From: an uncultured bacterium
Lineage (GTDB): Bacteria > Patescibacteriota > Minisyncoccia > Phycocordibacterales > UBA9973
DNA: 38,438 nt
Reading direction: 5' to 3'
Assembly: GCA_937895515.1 (NCBI GenBank)
Contig: CALAYS010000170.1
Location: forward strand, 1-38,438
Part shown: piece after piece, positions 16,901 through 22,416 of the stretch
Layout of the letters: every line of letters begins with the position of its first letter
Position numbering within the stretch: the stretch's first letter is position 1
Translations under genes and position numbers: made by a program
The notes under the pieces: model-generated
Seen by the model: the letters and a program-made list of their open reading frames with translations, nothing else
Told to the model about the DNA's origin: nothing
The model's database searches: none

Positions 16901-16988
16901 TTGTTGGGCTTGCTGCAAATACAAAAAACGGAGCTAGTAAAGTAAGTACTAAAGTGGAAAATCCAAATATTTTATAAAAATTTTTCAT
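13902..16988 (-). CDS. Giant secreted protein: TIGR03790-like domain, Ig-like modules and a nested NHL propeller
   Basis: This 1028-residue protein has a signal peptide (about 1-25; PFFVFAASP). Residues about 38-400 match the TIGR03790 family of uncharacterised exported proteins: YEVLVVYNSAYN, IASYYKSARSIPDANIVGID, YIVFVKGVPMKVYD, and a late YTWADAAYMSLPYIDWTTIVFGDP segment. Four Ig/FN3-like modules follow (about 403-1028), each with the CGxxYxYRAYxxNS signature. Module 3 carries an inserted run of five NHL repeats (about 665-900), at the same place as in the neighbouring NHL protein. The protein ends in an Ig-like module without a peptidoglycan-binding domain, so how it is retained is unclear. 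It is a tandem paralogue in part of the gene at 10787-13840, transcribed in the same direction, with its own promoter 6 nt before the ATG. Confidence 0.87.
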   Translation of the reverse strand: MKNFYKIFGFSTLVLTLLAPFFVFAASPTNEGVASPYEVLVVYNSAYNTDSNNDSVQDSLEIASYYKSARSIPDANIVGIDMPTTLAITRSQYNSYIKSPLESYLNNNNLKDTIKYIVFVKGVPMKVYDTSGNANNYSNVTGDYASVDSSTTLLFQDSYIGTSAQVANPYYNVDPDFSLNYRFKQNTFGDSNYKISYLVTRLDGYTVSDVEGMIDRASSADKTASGYFVIDQYSGGNNFSFDSMSSATKNLKFLGKNIYPEPFTKGGSAIKNIAQNVIGYTSYGTYGGLGNNYYNNELNLSYLNGAVASTYESYSAFSMTEPDNTNHGQIAQFIRAGGSGGIGNVYEPFSLAIARENIWMPAYSVGYTWADAAYMSLPYIDWTTIVFGDPLMSIVSDGLSQPSVSIKNYTNISNGSVTLNATINNTGGESNNVKGFVYGKTNDYGSFVFNSGSFGAGDYSIDLSGLDCGTTYYYRAYGTNSFRSGYSSEGSFTTSVCAVPAIDTGSVSDTTVSGATLYANILDVGQSNVTERGFELGIDTNYGIKVYDSGSFGSGNYSVVVDNLECNTLYHYRAYALNSVGYGYGDDRTFATGYNCKPSITTGSSIYNNGSYTLNAGITSVGGDSVSERGFDVGLDLSYGLNVKQTGVFGGSFGYLSKFGSYGSANGEFDQPRAVAVDSSGNIYVADRLNHRIQKFDSNGNFITKWGNYGTGNGKISYPQDVVIDSNNNVYVSDYDNSRITKFSSSGTYSTKWGSFGSGNGQFMPAYDLAIDKDNNIYVADRNNNRVQKFDSNGNYIMQFGSYGNGDGQFVFPSGILVDGSGYIYVTDENNRIQKFNSNGVFVAKTGGSGNTNGSFINPQGMAFDQVGNIYVAELSNSRIQKISTNGLFSINVNNLNCGANYNYRAYAVNSIGTAYGANKTFTVPVCPGKVTTDSVTNITNGSARLSATITDFGGETPSIRGFEIGTDTSYGKTTNNTPEKTSIPLGQYIANVKGLTCNTTYNYRSYSKNSAGMFYGLNKTFKTATCP

Positions 16989-16994
16989 AAGTAG

Positions 16995-17003
16995 ATAATA
17001 TCA
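16995..17003 (-). promoter_or_regulatory. Promoter of the TIGR03790/NHL gene, leaderless
   Basis: TGATATTAT reads leftward with a 6-nt gap to the ATG at 16988. Confidence 0.65.
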
Positions 17004-17025
17004 TAAAATTCTTAAAATGTAACAC

Positions 17026-17048
17026 AAAAGCCCCTAAATGGGGCTTTT
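17026..17048 (-). terminator. Terminator of the cysteine-repeat gene
   Basis: AAAAGCCCC pairs with GGGGCTTTT (9 bp, loop TAAAT). It lies 9 bp beyond the stop codon of the 107-codon gene. Confidence 0.8.
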
Positions 17049-17056
17049 GGAATCTA

Positions 17057-17380
17057 TTAACGATTGATTAGGTAACAGATTGTTGAACCATCACGTACAC
17101 CATAGTTAGATGGAAGTTTTGGTTGGAATTGTGGTAGGTTTGAACATCGATCAAATGCTGTTTCATCTGAAGGAGTTGTTTCGGTTGAATTGATTGGAAT
17201 ACATACGTCACCTTCGTTAGGTCGTTTTGTATTAGCTGGCAATGATGATTGAACACCATCAAAGTTTGAACACCAGTCAGTTACAGCAAATGTTGAAACT
17301 GGAGAAACCAAAGAACCTGCAATTAATAATGTAGCACCTAAAGCTAACATTTTGTTAGCATTTTTAAATAAATTCTTCAT
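17057..17380 (-). CDS. Small secreted protein with duplicated cysteine motif
   Basis: This 107-residue exported protein has a signal peptide (about 1-32; ALGATLLIAGSLVSPVSTFA). The mature part is two copies of one unit of about 30 residues: WCSNFDGVQSSLPAN...GDVCIPIN and RCSNLPQFQPKLPSN...GSTICYLIN. Each copy has a Cys at the front and one near the end, suggesting a disulfide or metal-bound mini-domain. Similar 'C-x-N-x-x-G-x-Q-x-x-x-P' units are, as far as I recall, common at the ends of Parcubacteria surface proteins. Here the unit stands alone as a pair. It is a single-gene transcript with promoter and terminator. Function unknown. Confidence 0.75.
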   Translation of the reverse strand: MKNLFKNANKMLALGATLLIAGSLVSPVSTFAVTDWCSNFDGVQSSLPANTKRPNEGDVCIPINSTETTPSDETAFDRCSNLPQFQPKLPSNYGVRDGSTICYLINR

Positions 17381-17389
17381 ATTATTTGT

Positions 17390-17398
17390 TTTATACCA
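17390..17398 (-). promoter_or_regulatory. Promoter of the cysteine-repeat gene
   Basis: TGGTATAAA reads leftward, 9 nt before the ATG at 17380. Confidence 0.6.
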
Positions 17399-17452
17399 AA
17401 AGGTATCTATTTCTAATATGTTTATATATTAGCATATTTAAATAAATAAGTC

Positions 17453-17474
17453 AATACCCTAAAATAGGGGTATT
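17453..17474 (-). terminator. Terminator after the double-Nudix gene
   Basis: AATACCC pairs with GGGTATT in AT-rich flanks, about 15 bp downstream of the Nudix stop codon. Confidence 0.65.
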
Positions 17475-17488
17475 AGAGGAGGCTAATC

Positions 17489-18547
17489 TTAAAAACCAAA
17501 GTAATCTTTTATTAATAAATACTCGTTTAATCTTGTGGCAATAGTTGGGTCGCCGGAAATTGCACGACTTATATAATCTTTAGCGTCTACCCAAAGATAT
17601 TCACCTATTTCTAAGTCATTGTCGTGTTTTTTAAAATCAGATTTTTTGATTTTAGCAATATAAATATAATCAAACTCACGGTTATATATCCCCCGCTCTT
17701 CAACTTTAAAAACATCAGTGATTGTCCCAACAAAAAGAAAGTCTTTTTCTTCAAGTTTTACACCACATTCTTCTTGCATTTCAATAATTGCAGTCTCAAT
17801 AACTGTATCACTACCTTCAACATGCCCACCGGCTGTATTTTCATAAAGACCAGGTTTAGTTTGAACATTCATAGAACGCTTTTGAATTAAAAATTCTCCA
17901 AACTCATTCATAGCAAAAATATGAACACCTTTATGCCATGCACCATTAACATGCACTACTTCATAAGGCATTGATATTTTTGAGTCTTCGCCATTATCAT
18001 TATATGTTTTTAAAAACTGTTGTTTAAATACACCTTTAATATAAAGTGCATGCTGGTTTGCAACTTCGAGAGTTTTAATAAATGATTTAACAAAAATACA
18101 ATTGCGAGCATCTTTTAGTTTAAGCCAGCTACCATGCTGATTTGGGGTGGGCATATTGCCCAATACCCCAACATATAATGCAATATAACTAATAGGATAA
18201 GGATAACCATTATTAGGGTTTGTAATTTCTGGATTAACAATTTCAACATAACCAAATTGTTTTAAATAATCACACTTAATTCCGGTTTCTTCATATAGCT
18301 CACGGTATGCACAGTCATATGATGATTCGTTTTCTTCTTTATGGCCACCAGGGATTTCAAATCCATGACGTCCATCACCTGCGCCATCAGTTAAAATTAT
18401 ATTATCTCCATTAAATACATATGCGCTGGCTGCCGTGACCAAAGATTCATTTGGAATATCGCCAATATAAACTCGCAAATTCCTAAGACCTATTTCAAAT
18501 GGAAAATTAAGTTTTTCTTCTATTAAATAATTCATAATTAATTCCAA
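17489..18547 (-). CDS. Protein with two Nudix hydrolase domains
   Basis: The protein has 352 residues. The N-terminal domain (about 30-165) has a perfect Nudix box, GGHKEENESSYDCAYRELYE followed by ETGI, so it should hydrolyse a nucleoside-diphosphate-linked substrate. The C-terminal domain (about 195-350) resembles the isopentenyl-diphosphate-isomerase-like Nudix group (WHKGVHIFAMNEFGEFLIQK). Its box, GGHVEGSDTVIETAIIEMQE followed by ECGV, has Asp for the first Glu and Ile for the conserved Arg, so its activity is doubtful. The ORF overlaps the LysE gene by 10 bp if the first ATG is used. A second ATG at 18535 would avoid the overlap. It is probably co-transcribed with the LysE gene. Confidence 0.85.
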   Translation of the reverse strand: MELIMNYLIEEKLNFPFEIGLRNLRVYIGDIPNESLVTAASAYVFNGDNIILTDGAGDGRHGFEIPGGHKEENESSYDCAYRELYEETGIKCDYLKQFGYVEIVNPEITNPNNGYPYPISYIALYVGVLGNMPTPNQHGSWLKLKDARNCIFVKSFIKTLEVANQHALYIKGVFKQQFLKTYNDNGEDSKISMPYEVVHVNGAWHKGVHIFAMNEFGEFLIQKRSMNVQTKPGLYENTAGGHVEGSDTVIETAIIEMQEECGVKLEEKDFLFVGTITDVFKVEERGIYNREFDYIYIAKIKKSDFKKHDNDLEIGEYLWVDAKDYISRAISGDPTIATRLNEYLLIKDYFGF

Positions 18548-19158
18548 AATAAATGCATTAAAATAAAAACCCCGGAAAATACAATAATTCCACCCGCGAT
18601 TTTGTTAACAAAATTAATGTGTACATCACTAAAACTAGATCGTATTTTTGAAACAATAAAAGCTAAAGATGTCCACCAAACCAAAGACCCTAATAAAAGA
18701 CCAGATAAGAAAATAACCGAGCTATTAAATGAATTATGGAATACCGCCAATGGTCCCAAAAGTGCAGTAAAAGAAATAATCTGTACTGGATTAATCATTG
18801 TTACAAAAAATGAAGAAATAAACTGCATAAAATAATTTTGAGTTTGATTAATTTCATTTTGGTGTTTTTTTGATTTTATAGAAAAATAAGTAAAAACTCC
18901 TAGAGTAATTAAAGCTAAACCACCAATTACATGCATTGGGTTTTCATAAGTACTAAAAAAATCAGCAGTGTTCCGAAGACCAATTATTACAATAATTCCA
19001 TAAATTAAATCAGAAAAGACCGCACCAAGCCCGGTTATGAAACCAGATAAAAATCCATCATTAATAGTCCGCTTGATAGTCAAAAAACCAATCGGTCCTG
19101 TTGGAACTGACACAACTAAACCAACAAAAATACCTTTTAAAAGCGAAATGAAAAGCAT
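18538..19158 (-). CDS. LysE-family transporter
   Basis: This 206-residue integral membrane protein has about six hydrophobic segments, as in LysE/RhtB amino-acid exporters. The family start is visible (FVGLVVSVPTGPIGFLTIKR, then GFLSGFITGLGAVFSDLIYG), as is the mid-protein NPVQIISFTALLGP segment. The substrate cannot be read from sequence. It heads a two-gene unit with the double-Nudix protein. A TGGTATAAT box ends 6 nt before the ATG, so the message is probably leaderless. Confidence 0.85.
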   Translation of the reverse strand: MLFISLLKGIFVGLVVSVPTGPIGFLTIKRTINDGFLSGFITGLGAVFSDLIYGIIVIIGLRNTADFFSTYENPMHVIGGLALITLGVFTYFSIKSKKHQNEINQTQNYFMQFISSFFVTMINPVQIISFTALLGPLAVFHNSFNSSVIFLSGLLLGSLVWWTSLAFIVSKIRSSFSDVHINFVNKIAGGIIVFSGVFILMHLFWN

Positions 19159-19164
19159 AAGAAG

Positions 19165-19173
19165 ATTATACCA
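19165..19173 (-). promoter_or_regulatory. LysE gene promoter, leaderless
   Basis: TGGTATAAT reads leftward with 6 nt to the ATG at 19158. Confidence 0.75.
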
Positions 19174-19203
19174 TAAAATATATTTTTATAACTTTATTTT
19201 TAA

Positions 19204-19310
19204 TGCTATAATTATTATGAATTGATCCTTAGCGCTAAAAATTGTATATAAATTTTAATTAATATACAAAAATAAGTGCACAAGGCAAGCCCCCTAACGG
19301 GGGCTTGCTG
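19204..19310 (+). ncRNA. Candidate small RNA
   Basis: A rightward TGCTATAAT box (19204-19212) is followed about 75 nt later by a strong hairpin, GCAAGCCCCC with GGGGGCTTGC (19285-19308). Between them, TTGTATAT and ATATACAA form a second stem. No useful reading frame exists (the first ATG is followed by AAT TGA). The predicted transcript runs from about 19219 to about 19312. The T-tract after the hairpin is weak (TGTTGTTT), so the hairpin might instead serve tRNA-Ser on the other strand. No known RNA family was recognised. Confidence 0.4.
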
Positions 19311-19340
19311 TTGTTTAATTAAAGTATTTAAAAATTAAAG

Positions 19341-19427
19341 CGGAGGTGGGGGGATTCGAACTCCCGAGGGTTTTAACACCCTGCTACCTTTCCAAGGTAG
19401 TGCACTAGACCGCTATGCGACACCTCC
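19341..19427 (-). tRNA. tRNA-Ser(GGA)
   Basis: This is a class II tRNA of 87 nt. The acceptor stem is GGAGGTG with CACCTCC, and the discriminator base is G. The D-arm has AGCGGTCTAGTGC. The anticodon loop TTGGAAA gives GGA, reading serine UCC/UCU. A long variable arm (AGGGT...ACCCT) and a GTTCGAATC T-loop follow. The 3' CCA is not encoded. It is transcribed leftward. Confidence 0.95.
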
Positions 19428-19470
19428 AACATCTTTTAAGATACATTTTTAATCAACATAAAGCAAGTTT

Positions 19471-19482
19471 CCCCACCTCCGC
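19471..19482. repeat. Inverted 12-bp copy of the tRNA-Ser 3' end
   Basis: CCCCACCTCCGC repeats, in inverted orientation, the 12 bp at 19340-19351 that cover the tRNA 3' acceptor strand. It lies about 45 bp upstream of the tRNA 5' end. Confidence 0.5.
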
Positions 19483-19494
19483 AAGAAAAAATTA

Positions 19495-19503
19495 TGCTAT
19501 AAT
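19495..19503 (+). promoter_or_regulatory. Promoter of the Cys/Met-rich membrane protein
   Basis: TGCTATAAT faces right. The leader to the ATG at 19552 is about 40 nt. Confidence 0.7.
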
Positions 19504-19551
19504 ATATATATAGAGACAGTGGTTACTTATTAGTATTTAATTTTTTAATTT

Positions 19552-19869
19552 ATGGAAGAAAACAAATGTATGTGTAATAAATGTGGTTGCGGAACTTGCA
19601 CAGTAGAAAATGTAATGAATGGTCACAAAATGTGCGGAACTGGATACAATCATCTTATTAAATTTATTCTAAAACTTTTTATTTTAATGATAATATTCTG
19701 TTTTGGATTTAGACTTGGTGAAATCAGTGGAATGATCCATGGATCAAGATCACACATGATGAAAGGTGGATATGAAATGATGGGTCAAAACAAAATGATG
19801 GATAAAGATCTAATGATTAAAATGATGTCTGAAAAAACAAACCCTGACGAATCTGTAAAAACTCAATAG
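19552..19869 (+). CDS. Small Cys-rich, Met-rich membrane protein
   Basis: The protein has 105 residues in three parts. A cysteine cluster comes first (CMCNKCGCGTC, plus Cys near 28). A single membrane span follows (IKFILKLFILMIIFCFGFRL, about 37-56). The tail contains many Met and His (SHMMKGGYEMMGQNKMMDKD). The thiols and methionines suggest metal binding, perhaps copper or zinc, but no known family was recognised. The GFRLGEISG stretch after the span is reminiscent of small CPR membrane proteins. It stands alone between its promoter and a two-way terminator. Confidence 0.7.
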   Translation: MEENKCMCNKCGCGTCTVENVMNGHKMCGTGYNHLIKFILKLFILMIIFCFGFRLGEISGMIHGSRSHMMKGGYEMMGQNKMMDKDLMIKMMSEKTNPDESVKTQ

Positions 19870-19871
19870 AC

Positions 19872-19921
19872 CAATACAAAAATAAAAAACACAATTTAAT
19901 TGTGGTTTTTATTTTTGTATT
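19872..19921. terminator. Bidirectional terminator between the Cys/Met protein and htpX
   Basis: AATACAAAAATAAAAA with CACAATT forms a long imperfect inverted repeat with AATTGTG and TTTTTATTTTTGTATT. It serves the convergent genes on both sides. Confidence 0.8.
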
Positions 19922-20824
19922 TTATTCAGTATCTTTTGTTGCGACTTTACCAAGAAGGGCTTGTATTCGATCTGCCACTGGTGGATGGGTTGAAAATAAG
20001 CTTTTTATTTTATTTACCCCAAAAGGATTTGCAATAAATAAATGAGCAGTGGCTTTACTTGCCTTTTGCATTGGCGCACCATACTCCGAAATTTTAGCTA
20101 ATGCTGAAGCTAATCCTTCGGGATACCGTGTTAATAATGCCCCTGATGCATCGGCTAGAAATTCTCTTTTTCTTGAAATTGATAGTTGAATAAGGCTTGC
20201 AAAAATTGGAGCTAATATTGCCAAAATAATCCCAATAATCATTAAGATTCCCCCATTACTATTATTATCATCTCGACTACGTCCTCCAAAAATCTGCGAT
20301 CGAATAAAAAAATCAGCAGCAATAGTAATAAATCCAGCCAAGACTACAGCAACAGTACTAACCAAAATGTCACGGTTACCAATGTGAGATAATTCATGAG
20401 CAATTACACCTTCTAGTTCGGTACGATTTAAAATTTGAAGTAGTCCAGTTGTTACAGCTATAGCTGAATGGTCTTTGTCTCGCCCAGTTGCAAAGGCGTT
20501 AGGTGCAGAGTCATTAATAATATAAACCCGTGGTTTAGGAATACCTGCAGTGATACTTAAATTCTCAACGATGTTATGTAATTCACGGTATTGATTTTCA
20601 TCTGCTAGAAAGGCACCGGAGAGTTTAATAGCTAATTTGTCCGAATTCCAATAAGCATAAATATTCATCAGTAATGCAAAAACAAAAAAGAAATACAAAA
20701 TATTTGAATTACCAAAATACTGCGAAAACGCAAAACCGATAATTACAATAAGTACCAAAAACGTGGTCATTAAAAACCATGTTTTACGAACATTTTGAGA
20801 TTGATGTGTATATAGTGTAGCCAT
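19922..20824 (-). CDS. htpX: HtpX-like M48 membrane metalloprotease
   Basis: This 300-residue integral membrane zinc protease takes part in quality control of membrane proteins. It has two N-terminal spans (about 16-55), the catalytic HEXXH in VIAHELSHIGN (about 139-143), two further spans (about 155-215), and the third zinc ligand region EFLADASGA. The family C-terminus THPPVADRIQALL is present. Length is normal for HtpX. It lies next to lemA in the same direction, a pairing seen in many bacteria, with its own -10 box 7 nt before the ATG. Confidence 0.93.
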   Translation of the reverse strand: MATLYTHQSQNVRKTWFLMTTFLVLIVIIGFAFSQYFGNSNILYFFFVFALLMNIYAYWNSDKLAIKLSGAFLADENQYRELHNIVENLSITAGIPKPRVYIINDSAPNAFATGRDKDHSAIAVTTGLLQILNRTELEGVIAHELSHIGNRDILVSTVAVVLAGFITIAADFFIRSQIFGGRSRDDNNSNGGILMIIGIILAILAPIFASLIQLSISRKREFLADASGALLTRYPEGLASALAKISEYGAPMQKASKATAHLFIANPFGVNKIKSLFSTHPPVADRIQALLGKVATKDTE

Positions 20825-20831
20825 AATTTAA

Positions 20832-20837
20832 ATTATA
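20832..20837 (-). promoter_or_regulatory. htpX -10 box, leaderless
   Basis: TATAAT reads leftward, 7 nt before the ATG at 20824. Confidence 0.6.
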
Positions 20838-20870
20838 GTTTATAAGTTTTAAATTTCAGATTGCAAAAAA

Positions 20871-21428
20871 CTAAAATTTTACTTCAACTGGATTATTTGC
20901 AGCGTCACCTTCAGCTAAATCGAAAAATTCCATTTTGCCAAATTTAAACATCCCTGCAATTACATTACCTGGAAATTGTTGTAATCCTGTATTAAGGTCA
21001 CGCACATTACCATTGTAGAATCTACGAGCAGATTGAATTTTGTTTTCAGTGTCTGAAAGTTCGCGTTGTAGTTCCAAGAAATTTGTATTGGCTTTTAAAT
21101 CAGGGTAAGCTTCCGCAATAGCAAAAATGCTTTTAAGAGCTCCTGTTAGCATATTCTCCGCTTCGGCGTGTTGTGGGTTAGCCCCAGTTGCGCCCATAGC
21201 CATACTGCGAGCTTTAGTAACATTTTCAAAAGCACTTGATTCATGGGTAGCATAACCTTTGACAGTATTAACCAAATTTGGAATAAGGTCATAACGACGC
21301 TTTAGTTGTACGTCAATATCCGCCCAAGCTTCCTTAGCGTTGTTTATAAGACGAACAAACCCATTATATGAAGCAATAGCCCATATAACTAAAATAACTA
21401 CGATTCCTAAAATAATGTATCCAATCAT
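20871..21428 (-). CDS. lemA: LemA family protein
   Basis: The protein has 185 residues counted from ATG 21428 (IGYIILGIVVILVIWAIASY). An in-frame ATG 48 bp upstream would add a non-conserved leader that overlaps the promoter. One N-terminal span (about 2-22) leads into the conserved helical domain (AWADIDVQLKRRYDLIPNLV, KARS, LQRELSDTENKIQSARRFYN, FPGNVIAGMFKF). LemA proteins are membrane-anchored coiled helices of unclear function. Pairing with htpX suggests an envelope-proteostasis role. Transcribed leftward from TGTTATAAT. Confidence 0.92.
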   Translation of the reverse strand: MIGYIILGIVVILVIWAIASYNGFVRLINNAKEAWADIDVQLKRRYDLIPNLVNTVKGYATHESSAFENVTKARSMAMGATGANPQHAEAENMLTGALKSIFAIAEAYPDLKANTNFLELQRELSDTENKIQSARRFYNGNVRDLNTGLQQFPGNVIAGMFKFGKMEFFDLAEGDAANNPVEVKF

Positions 21429-21455
21429 AAAATATATAAATACTGATATAAGTCT

Positions 21456-21464
21456 ATTATAACA
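21456..21464 (-). promoter_or_regulatory. lemA promoter, extended -10
   Basis: TGTTATAAT reads leftward, 27 nt before the chosen ATG at 21428. It touches the secF terminator palindrome. Confidence 0.65.
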
Positions 21465-21491
21465 TAAATCCCTCAAATTTGAGGGATTTAT
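21464..21491 (-). terminator. secF terminator, 28-bp perfect palindrome
   Basis: ATAAATCCCTCAAA is directly followed by its reverse complement TTTGAGGGATTTAT. It lies 5 bp after the secF stop. Confidence 0.75.
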
Positions 21492-21496
21492 ATAGT

Positions 21497-22411
21497 TTAT
21501 GCTTTTTTAAGTTTCTTTTTTCTTTCCGAATATTCTTGCCAAACAATAAGTAGTGGTGAAGCCAAGAAGATTGATGAATATGTCCCAAAGAACATTCCAG
21601 CAGTTAGCATTATAGCTAATAGTCTTGTTGATTCTGGACCCCATACAGCAAGCGCGATTAAGACTAAAATAACAGTTGTCGCAGTTGCAATGGATCGTTG
21701 ATAAACTTCAGTAATACTTTTACCAACAGTTTCTCCAAAATTACCATTATTTTTAGTACGCAAATTTTCACGAATTCGATCAAAAACAACAATAGTGTCC
21801 GATACTGAAAGTCCAAGGATTGTTAATATCGAGACCACAAACAATGTATCAATTTCAATATTATAAAAATATGAAAGCGCTACGAAGACTCCGGTTGGAA
21901 TAGCCACATCGTGCAGTAATGTAGCAATAGCAGTAATACCATATTTCCAAGATGAAACAGGGTTTGAAACTTTTCGGAAAGAAAATGCAATAAATAAAAC
22001 AATACCCAATGATACTAGGATAATTGACATTATTGATTTACGAGCAAGCTCACGCCCAACTGATGGACCAATTGTTGTATAGCTTTTAACAACCATACCA
22101 GGGTTATTAGCTGCAATTACTGCTGTTAAGGCTTCTCTATCGGCTGGAGTAATTTCATGCATTTTTAATTCATAAGCATTAGCACCCAATGGTTGAACCA
22201 AAACTTCTGGAGAATTTGGAATTGCTTTTATAGATTGACTTAAAACATCAGCATCTGGGCGAGCTCCATTATCCCAAGCAACTTCAATTGCAGTTCCACC
22301 TTTGAAATCAATACCTGGTCTAAAACCAAATACAACCATTGACCCAATTGATAAAACAGTAAGAACGATAGAAATCGAAATAAAAATATTTTTGTGTTTA
22401 ATGATATACAT
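21497..22411 (-). CDS. secF: Protein-export membrane protein SecF
   Basis: The 304-residue partner of SecD in the SecDF complex uses the proton-motive force to help pull proteins out of SecYEG. It has six spans: one N-terminal span (about 10-29), the short periplasmic P-domain (GFRPGIDFKGGTAIEVAW, about 28-45 onward), then five spans from about 125. The RND-type signature SVSDTIVVFDRIRENLR is present. It starts 5 bp after secD and ends at a strong palindrome. Confidence 0.95.
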   Translation of the reverse strand: MYIIKHKNIFISISIVLTVLSIGSMVVFGFRPGIDFKGGTAIEVAWDNGARPDADVLSQSIKAIPNSPEVLVQPLGANAYELKMHEITPADREALTAVIAANNPGMVVKSYTTIGPSVGRELARKSIMSIILVSLGIVLFIAFSFRKVSNPVSSWKYGITAIATLLHDVAIPTGVFVALSYFYNIEIDTLFVVSILTILGLSVSDTIVVFDRIRENLRTKNNGNFGETVGKSITEVYQRSIATATTVILVLIALAVWGPESTRLLAIMLTAGMFFGTYSSIFLASPLLIVWQEYSERKKKLKKA

Positions 22412-22416
22412 AAAAT

